The notes under the pieces: generated by a model
What the model was told of the DNA's origin: nothing
The model's database searches: none
The model's input: the letters and a program-made list of their open reading frames with translations, nothing else
Position numbers and translations under genes: made by a program
In this document: positions 57,103 to 64,000 of the stretch, piece by piece
How the letters are laid out: every line of letters starts with the position of its first letter
Position numbering within the stretch: the stretch's first letter is position 1
Assembly (NCBI GenBank): GCA_948470475.1
Contig: OX419339.1
Coordinates: 12,747,363-12,811,362, forward strand
Direction: 5' to 3'
Origin: Galaxea fascicularis
Lineage: Eukaryota > Cnidaria > Anthozoa > Scleractinia > Euphylliidae
Length of the DNA stretch: 64,000 nucleotides

Positions 57103-60100
57103 CGCTAAGTTAAGCACCAGATTTTTTGTTCCTAAAGTGTTATATAGCACAATCAAATAATACGTTATTTTAAACAGATATCTCAGATTTTAAGCATATT
57201 TAACAAATAGTCAGAATAGTGATACATGCTGTGCAAAAGTTTTGTGACGTATGTTGTAAACATTGGAGACGCTGGATTCGCCCCTACGTGAGAACGTATT
57301 GCGCAACCACTTGAACAATATAGTTTTGTTTGTACAGCTCTATTTTATGATTGACACGTGAACCTTTTAAAATAAGTATACATTAGACTTCGATCAGTCC
57401 TTACGAAGTTTTCATTACGAGCACATCGCGTCGGTTTTCGAAATTATACGAGTTTTTGTAGCTGTACATAGGGACAATCAACAGTGAATCAACAATAAAA
57501 TTGGTTCAATCACTCGGAGTGTGGATGTTCACGAAAACGTATTAGAAAGGCCACTTGTCATACCATTGCACCAGAAGGGATGTGATACCACTATTACTGG
57601 TAAAACATGAGAAATTCTCTTTTTTTCCTTTCTAGCACAATCTGCATACTCCCACCATCATCTCCAGCAAATGGACGTCCAGATCAAATACGGTTTCTGT
57701 TGGTACCATGCATTTGACCTAAATAGGATGGTCCGAAGCCAATGTTTTGAGTCCCCATAGCTCTCTATATTTATTCAACAATCATTGTAAGTGAAAACAA
57801 ACGATAATAAATCGTAAAGTGAAAAATTGACATTCGAGGGGTACAGAGTAAGAGTATTGAAATATCTTAGGATTTAAACTTTTGCCTAAGGAAATGTTGT
57901 CTAAGTCATGAATGGATTCGGTTGGCACTCATCACACCCTTACGTAATTCACGTATCTCCCAATTTCCCCAAACACGTTTATACGAAGTTCGCGTCGTAG
58001 CGTTTAAGTTGTGTTGCAATACAGTTATTGCCGGAACAGTCGACTCCACTAAAAGGCCATCCAGCTTAACCCTTTAACCCGTAAGAGTCGATAAGAGTGA
58101 TCAGCATCAAAATTTGCCTGTAATGTCAACGTTTTTTAAAACAGAGTAGTCAAGAGAATTAAGGACGGGGTCACACACTGATGGATTTGCTTGATATTTT
58201 AACAATCTCTTCTTCCCGGCTTCCATAGGAAATGTGCCTGGGCAAGCAATGGTTAAATCGCCCAGCTGGGGGTTCAGTTTCATTCGTTTAGGGGCTTATT
58301 GTTGCCATTTTACATTAAAACAATGCTCGTCTAGGGTTTTTACAGCAGAAGCTTTAAGTGAAATGACAAATCGTCTCCATTTGAGGCCGCAGTGATACAT
58401 CACCTTTAATTTGGCGTTACCCAGTATAATCGTCAGGGTACAGCGCTCCAAACACACAGGTACCGCTACCGGCTGAGTTTTTTTTTTCTTTTTTCTTTTG
58501 TTTTTTTTTTTCAAAGCTTGTTTCTGTTTTCTTATAGAACCCGCGCGAGGCCATTGCAACTGACCTCTTCCTTTCATCGATAATCGCAAGGAATACCTTT
58601 AACCCCCAAAAGCCTTGGAGTGATCCGCATCGAATTTTATGACGACAATTAAGGACAGGATCGTTCTATAGCAATTGTGTAGGGGACCACAAATAACAAT
58701 TTAAATTTTGATGTAGCGATTTAAAGGGTTAATACACCACATATACATCAGCGGTTTATTTGAACCCTTGCCTAAATGAGACTCCACCGCAATGGCTGCC
58801 GGGTCGCCAGGAACCCATCACTGTAATGATGCGGCACCGTTACTGCTTGAAGAATTTCAGTGAAAGTTGAAATGCACCGCGCTGTTACTGTCAAATGCTC
58901 AGCGTGTTGTTCGAACTTAACTTTAGCACCCAATTAATCAATTCAGCAGAGCTCTCGATTTTCACCACTGAAAATGACCGTTTGTTCTGCTACCAAACGA
59001 AAAGTCTTTGCTTTGAACGCGCGGCCTAGGACAACACCAAAAAGACCCAGGTTTGTCTTGGCGTTTACAATGCACAATAGTCTCCTTGAGCCCGTGGTCT
59101 GTATTTCCAGCAAGGCTCGGTTCAAGGTCTCTGTTTCTCTTCCCCATTTACCTATTTACTCTTTCACCAGACCGAACATAAGCTATTTTACGGCAGCTTG
59201 TGCCGCTCGTCCAAAATTTCCGTGTTGACGCACGAGATGAATTCTGGGTACGTAAGTCCTTGGTAAAGTCGGCATGCAAGTCCGCCAATTCTTATTTCAT
59301 CTATATTTTGCATAAGCGTCGAGTCATCCAGTCCGCTACTGTAATCGATGTAAATTTTTTTGACTTGACGCTTCACACACAAGTGACGTTTTTTTACTTC
59401 AAGATGTACCAGAGAGTTTATTTTCCTACGCAGTGAATTAAGATTATTTAATCCTTTAGAGCGCAGTGGCCAATATATCGTGTAGAAGCACCACTTGTGC
59501 TTTACAAATTGGAAACTTTCCCAAATCATTCTTATAATGGTTGAAATGAGCCGTTGTTACCATTAAATGCTTAGTTGACAGCTACGGTGTAACTTTTTCG
59601 GTACCTAATCTCCCTTATCGATTACCGTTATGTGCCGGCCAAAGACTCCCATACTTCAAAACATTGCAACTTTCTCAATCGCACGAGTATTGCCTTTACT
59701 GTCAGTTGTGAGCATGAAATGGAATGTCCTTTAATTAATTAAATTTGGATATCCAATTAACGCAAGAAACGTAGAAATTTTTACCAAATATGGCGTTTTG
59801 AGTTTGGACACTACGAAATTGACCGTTTTTAACGTCAAAGAGAACGACGAAAATGCCCCTTTTTGCCTTTACGTTTTTTAAAGAAATCATCATCAAAAAA
59901 ACAAACTTCAATCATCATAACAAAATTCAGTCCTTGTTCTAGCTTAGAAATGGCTTTTTTTGTTCATATTCTTCTCCCGAGCGTAGATACAGCCTTTTGT
60001 TCGAATGCATTCGACCTTCCCGCCATTTTCAACTTCTCAACCGCATTGCATGCTGGGAAACAACGAGAATTTTTGACAGCGCCCGTTCTTTTTCCCAATT

Positions 60101-61705
60101 CTTTCAGATATAAACTAAGTCTACAGCCACTCCGACCTACCGCCAAAAATTCGTGCTCGTAGTGATCTTGAGTGCTCACAAATTCCAAAATATGCGGCGG
60201 TAGGTCGAGAAATTCATCAATAGTCGAGTCCCAAAGGTACTAAGTGTCCGACCAGCCAAATTCCCAGTTCGTCGAGTAACAAGCCAAATTCGACAACAAA
60301 GTACATCAGCTTGCTCGGTTCTTTGAGAAAGTGGACTCTCAGCTACCGTCACGCTTAATGATGCTCATCAGGCAGCCACTACAGATGAAAAATGGCAGTA
60401 AACTTAGCAAAAATCACAAGCAAACCCAACTTGGGCCATTCTTGCAGCGCCACACAAGAAAAATAGCTACGTCAGAATGACGTTTTCATAAACCTTGAGC
60501 CTGCAGTGCCTTAGGACAGCACCACTTTCCATTGTAGTTTCAAATAAAGAGTCACGAAATGCTACGGATCGTTTGCAGGTGGAAAATCACTCCGAAAGGG
60601 GCACGTAGCAGCTCTCGTAAGGTCTCACGAGATTGCCTTGCAACCCTTCAGGCGAACAAAAGAACAAACAACACAACAATGGACCCTATCCCTAAAACAA
60701 TAGAGGTGATACACTATGCGTGCCAATGAAATTTAGAGCTTATAAGAGCTGCTACAGTACCCCTCCGAAAACGTAAAAACGGCTGGGCGTTAATGGGTTA
60801 AGAGTTTAAAGGGTTAACTTAGTTTCGTGGCTGTTTCGCGTTAAGCTGTACTTGCATAGCTTTTGTTTGGCGTACTAAAGGACTGAGGTGGTGGAAGATA
60901 ATCAGAGAGCTGGAACTGAACTCTTAACAGCAAATTAAGAACCTGGGCCCAAGGAGGATTTTTAAACTTAACTTTAAATGCGTATTTTGTTGGTGTTGTC
61001 CTGCGTAGCAGACCAAACGGTCATTTTCAATGGCAGTCATAAACATAAAATTGTTCAACAGCCGCAAAAGGCTCCGTGTAATGTTGTAAACAGAGCTTTA
61101 AAACACAACCGAAAGAAATACGGATGGCTAGCGAGAATGTGCAGAATAGGTGGTTTGCAGCCAACCTCTAGAGACAGAGATAACAATAGTGAAATGTACA
61201 AATGCTAGTGGACGAACAAAACGAGCTAATGAGAGATCTATTGTTTACCGTCCACCAGCATGGCGGCGATGACGTAACGTGAAAACCACCTACTGCGCGA
61301 AAAGCACACTGACCAGCTGGGAAGGCCCGTTGATAAGCACAACATTCAGGGATTATTTCATAACCATCCCCAAATTACATCTGCATCTAGTTCGATCGGC
61401 TTCAAAATCGTTGAGCTGCCGCTTAAAGTCTCGTTTTAAAGTATGCCAAACTAAGAGGCAACACGCCGGGAAACTCCGCTTGAATGACATGAGTTAGATT
61501 GATAGGAAACACACTTCAATGTCAACCGATCATTCCTTCCATGCGTTAAGCAGTTAGAAGTTATGGTAGCCCGATTCATTGTTACAGTATCGTCTCCCAT
61601 TTGGGAAGGTAGCCCTGTTTTTACCGCTTAAACTCGGAGGTCCTGAGACCCTCGTAATCCTAATCCTTAATCCTGTGATAAATTCATCGGACACGCTTCT
61701 TAATA
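56947..61705. other. Gene-poor stretch with dispersed repeats
   Basis: No exon chain was recognised. Fragments of a repeat with GAGTGATC-GCATC-AATTT motifs occur at about 58085-58150 and 58590-58650, with a related one in copy 4 intron 1 (about 25370-25440). A second dispersed pair shares GACCGTTTG / CAAACGGTC context (58970-59000 and 61003-61035). A T-run lies near 58480-58515. The longest frames (59188-59529 minus, 58296-58589 minus) carry no recognisable motifs. Confidence 0.4.
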
Positions 61706-61875
61706 GGCCATTTCCGAGTTCATGTCTGCCTCCTCTTCAAAGCGATCCTAAGTGCGAAGTTTTTGTTATGAAAATTAGTTTTCATTCATATGTAAAGTAG
61801 AACTAATTACCATCACAAAAACTTCGCACTTAGACTCGCTTTGAAGAGGAGGCCGACATGAACTCGGAAACGGCC
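61706..61875. mobile_element. Palindromic MITE, 170 bp, TA target, copy B
   Basis: Same element as 42556-42725, with the loop in the opposite orientation. TA lies at 61704-61705 and 61876-61877. The ends read GGCCATTTCCGAGTTCATGT and the mirror. The high similarity of the two copies suggests recent activity. Confidence 0.87.
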
Positions 61876-62212
61876 TATTTGATCCGCTAGTCGGGAATTT
61901 GAATCATGCCATTTCAAAATTCGAAATTTGCCGGTTTGTTCGTAATCCTTAACTTCTCGCGACCTGACTAACACCATCCAAGCAACTAAATTAAATTAAA
62001 GTAAATGAAAGGCGTTGGTTTCATTTGATTGATACTTAATTTCATTTGGTCATTGATACAACCCTCTACTTCAGGAGCCATATTGGTGCTGATGATGATC
62101 CCTGCGACGGTGAACAAGATTTTTATTCCGATGCCTTAAATCCCCAGAGAGGATGATAAGTAGCCGACGTTATAGGCCATGGAATACAATTTTGAAGATT
62201 CTACCAAACTGG

Positions 62213-62310
62213 CTGCACCCTAGGCTCGATTTCCAGCCTTGTGTGAGCCCCAGTTCCTTGCCCCACGCGGCCAAAAAGGCTGGAATCGAGCCTAGCTGTA
62301 CCCAGGATAA
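62213..62310. repeat. Hairpin, about 98 bp
   Basis: TAGGCTCGATTTCCAGCCTT is mirrored by AAGGCTGGAATCGAGCCTAG, with outer pairing GGCTGCACCC / TGTACCC. Foldback element of unknown class. Confidence 0.65.
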
Positions 62311-62564
62311 TTTACTTTTATTCGGCTCCACGCGTGCACCTTTTAATTGATTTTTCAAGTTCTATTCGTGAAATTCGAACTTGAATTAAATAATAATGAA
62401 CTGTTGGTTGAATTCGAATCCGGCAGATTGGTGTCAGTGCTGCTTTCTTAAATAATTTTAAAAACGCAAAGAAAACAGAACCAGTCCGCAGCTTTATTTT
62501 TATTCATTTCATTTATTTTCATTCAGCATATAACACCTTACATTGGACTGATTTGCTTGGTGAC

Positions 62565-63899
62565 TTAGCGTCGGTATCGGCCCCAGCTGCCACCTACAGG
62601 CTTCCAACCACCTCCGCCACCACCTCCACCAACAGGCCTCCAGCCTCCCCCTCCACCTCCGCCTATGGGTCTCCACCCTCCACCTCCTCCACCTCCTGGA
62701 CGCCAGCCACCACCTCCACCACCTCCGCCGCCACCACCGCCACCATTGCCGCCTCCACCATTCCCTCCTCCTCCTCCACCGCTACAATACGAACTCTTTT
62801 CAAAGCTTCCCTTAGCGACATTCGTCCTGAAGTTGCTCATCATGTTTCCCGCCGGACGATAGCGACCCACCACATAGGTACACCTTCCCGATGTAGCTTT
62901 TCCTATCCCCAGCTCAACACTCTTCTTCCACACCACTTGAGTAAAGTGACCTGTGCCGTATCCCCAGCCTGGATTGTTAAAGTTGAACTGACAAACTTCG
63001 TCATACCTGAGACGAAGAAGGACAAAAGGAGATATCTTATTACCAGTTCTCTTTTGCTTAACTTAGTCAGTGGTTTGTTACCTCAATTGGTAGAGCCCTT
63101 TCCTGATATTACACTGGCCAGTGAGTTCAAATCCCGCACAAGCTTGGGCTTTCTTTCCTCTGTTGCTCAAATCATTAGCGTTCAGATCACAACTGCGACG
63201 ATATTTCATATCTTCACTGACACGTAGTAGTAATAGGCACGTGTGGACAGACAGTCGCCATGATTCGGTTAAATATGCTTTGTTAATGTAAGTTTCCTAA
63301 CTCGCTCGGTATACAAGATGAGATTTCAAACAATCAGAGTGTAATGAACTGATAAAGTAACTCAATTGGATGCTACGCATAATTGTTCTCACCAGGCGTG
63401 CGTTTCTCGAAACTCCCGAAACTTTTCGGGAGCATTTCGGGTGCCATAATTTCCTTCGTATCTTAAAAACGAAGACATTTCCAGGCATGAACTGAATTTT
63501 GCAACAAATTTGCCCTTTCTCATCCTGAAATCATAGTAAAAGATCAACTTTTTAGAATGAGCGATTCGTAATTTTACAAATCACTTTTCGGGCCCGAAAC
63601 GTTTTCGGGAGTTTCGAGAAACAGGCCCCGGGCTACGACTGCACGTGCATAAAAATTTCAGGCTTACCACATCTTAGTAGCTCGCTGAGCCGTCATGTCG
63701 CTACCGCAGGACATAGCTAGATTCTCGCCCTGTCCTGGCCTCTCGCTGGAGCTCGAGTGCTGAAGACTACCCCTTCTTGCCAGACGCTGGGCGTAAGCTT
63801 GTGCCTGCTGGCTCATGGCAGAATCCAAACTCATATCTGGGGCATCGTGAATCGTTTGATAGTGGTTATGTGCTTGTAAGCCATCTTCTTCAAAAGATG
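62565..63899 (-). CDS. CAP-domain (SCP/PR-1/GAPR-1-like) protein with Gly-rich WRP tail, 5' partial
   Basis: Two exons are in the window: 63899-63668 (donor GTAAGC, phase 2) and 63006-62565 (acceptor CAG, stop at 62565). Earlier exons lie beyond 64000. The first exon carries EDGLQAHNHYQTIH, AYAQRLARRG and GENLAMSCG. The second carries YDEVCQFNFNNPG, GHFTQVVWKKS and RYRPAGN. These are standard CAP-domain motifs in order, with the GAPR-1-like ELGIGKA. After the domain comes a tail of about 70 residues made of Gly runs broken by WRPG, WRPI, WRPV and WKPV, ending SWGRYRR. Whether a signal peptide exists cannot be seen. CAP proteins are often extracellular; the Gly/Trp tail suggests a matrix or mucus role, which is inference. 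Confidence 0.9.
63074..63215 (+). mobile_element. Second tRNA-derived SINE-like element
   Basis: CTCAATTGGTAGAGCCC resembles an A box and GAGTTCAAATCCC a B box at tRNA-like distance, followed by a T/C-rich body. It lies in the intron of the CAP gene. The fold is poor, so it is not a functional tRNA. Confidence 0.5.
63402..63622. repeat. MITE-like inverted repeat, about 221 bp, in CAP gene intron
   Basis: The left end GTTTCTCGAAACTCCCGAAA is mirrored by TTTTCGGGAGTTTCGAGAAAC at the right. Subterminal TTTCGGG/CCCGAAA repeats are present. No coding sequence, and the target duplication is not resolved. Confidence 0.65.
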
Positions 63900-64000
63900 C
63901 TGAATAAAAAGAGATGTTTATATTAGTAGAAACCGCTTGTTAAAAAAAAGAGATCCCTCCTTAATATGATCCGAGAACCTGGTAGCCTTTCCTCTCAATG

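Noticed and set aside
58296..58589. Lys-rich minus-strand frame
   Set aside because: The Lys run comes from a T-rich tract on the plus strand. No motif or exon partner was found.
59188..59529. 113-codon minus-strand frame
   Set aside because: No recognisable motif and no upstream exon. It could be a transposon fragment, but the evidence is too weak to list as a gene.
62553..63227. Long plus-strand Pro/Ser/Thr-rich frame
   Set aside because: It is the antisense shadow of the Gly-rich CAP gene tail on the minus strand. The minus strand shows clear domain motifs and splice sites.

Overview
This window is animal nuclear DNA, AT-rich and intron-bearing, and most likely from an anthozoan cnidarian such as a stony coral or sea anemone. 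The evidence is GT-AG introns throughout, tandem gene families of metazoan type (PM20D2-like M20 dipeptidases, Notch-ligand-like MNNL/DSL proteins, a CAP-domain protein), a tRNA-derived SINE, a LINE reverse transcriptase, a Harbinger relic, a Crypton-like recombinase and many small palindromic transposons. The organism call is an inference. No rRNA, functional tRNA or CRISPR array was seen.

Layout. All recognised host genes lie on the minus strand.
(1) 1.6-26.6 kb: four tandem three-exon genes for PM20D2-like M20 peptidases of 399, 398, 396 and 397 codons. Exon 1 (334 nt) and exon 2 (486 nt) are the same size in every copy, and both introns are phase 1. Copy 3 is a hybrid. Its 3' flank and C-terminal coding part match copy 4, and everything else matches copy 2. 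One unequal crossover inside exon 3 explains this. Copy 3 also carries a His-to-Asn change at a predicted metal ligand.
(2) 28.7-54.7 kb: three tandem genes of an unusual Notch-ligand-like family. Each has a signal peptide, an MNNL domain, a C2-like segment and then only DSL-type repeats, with no EGF repeats. Two (442 and 444 aa, seven DSL units each) lack a membrane segment and look secreted. The third has about 15 DSL units, a Ser/Thr-rich stalk, one transmembrane helix and a cytoplasmic tail of about 105 residues. As written it is broken by a one-base deletion and by an (AAAT)n tract.
(3) 55.7-56.9 kb: an intact single-exon Crypton-like tyrosine recombinase with R, H-x-x-R, H and Y all present.
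(4) 62.6-63.9 kb: the 3' part of a CAP-domain gene ending in a Gly-rich tail with repeated WRP/WKP motifs. Its 5' exons lie beyond the window.

Mobile DNA fills most of the spaces. Several insertions are well dated by the duplicated PM20D2 units, because the empty site survives in the sister copy. Others show clear target duplications: a 9-bp family at 34.9 and 39.6 kb, a TA family at 42.6 and 61.7 kb, and a Harbinger relic at 44.6 kb that carries a nested palindrome in its right end.

How the genes may work together: the dipeptidase copies probably differ in substrate or activity. The three DSL proteins look like a membrane form plus soluble forms of one ligand family, which could tune Notch signalling or serve another extracellular binding role. 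That functional reading is inference.
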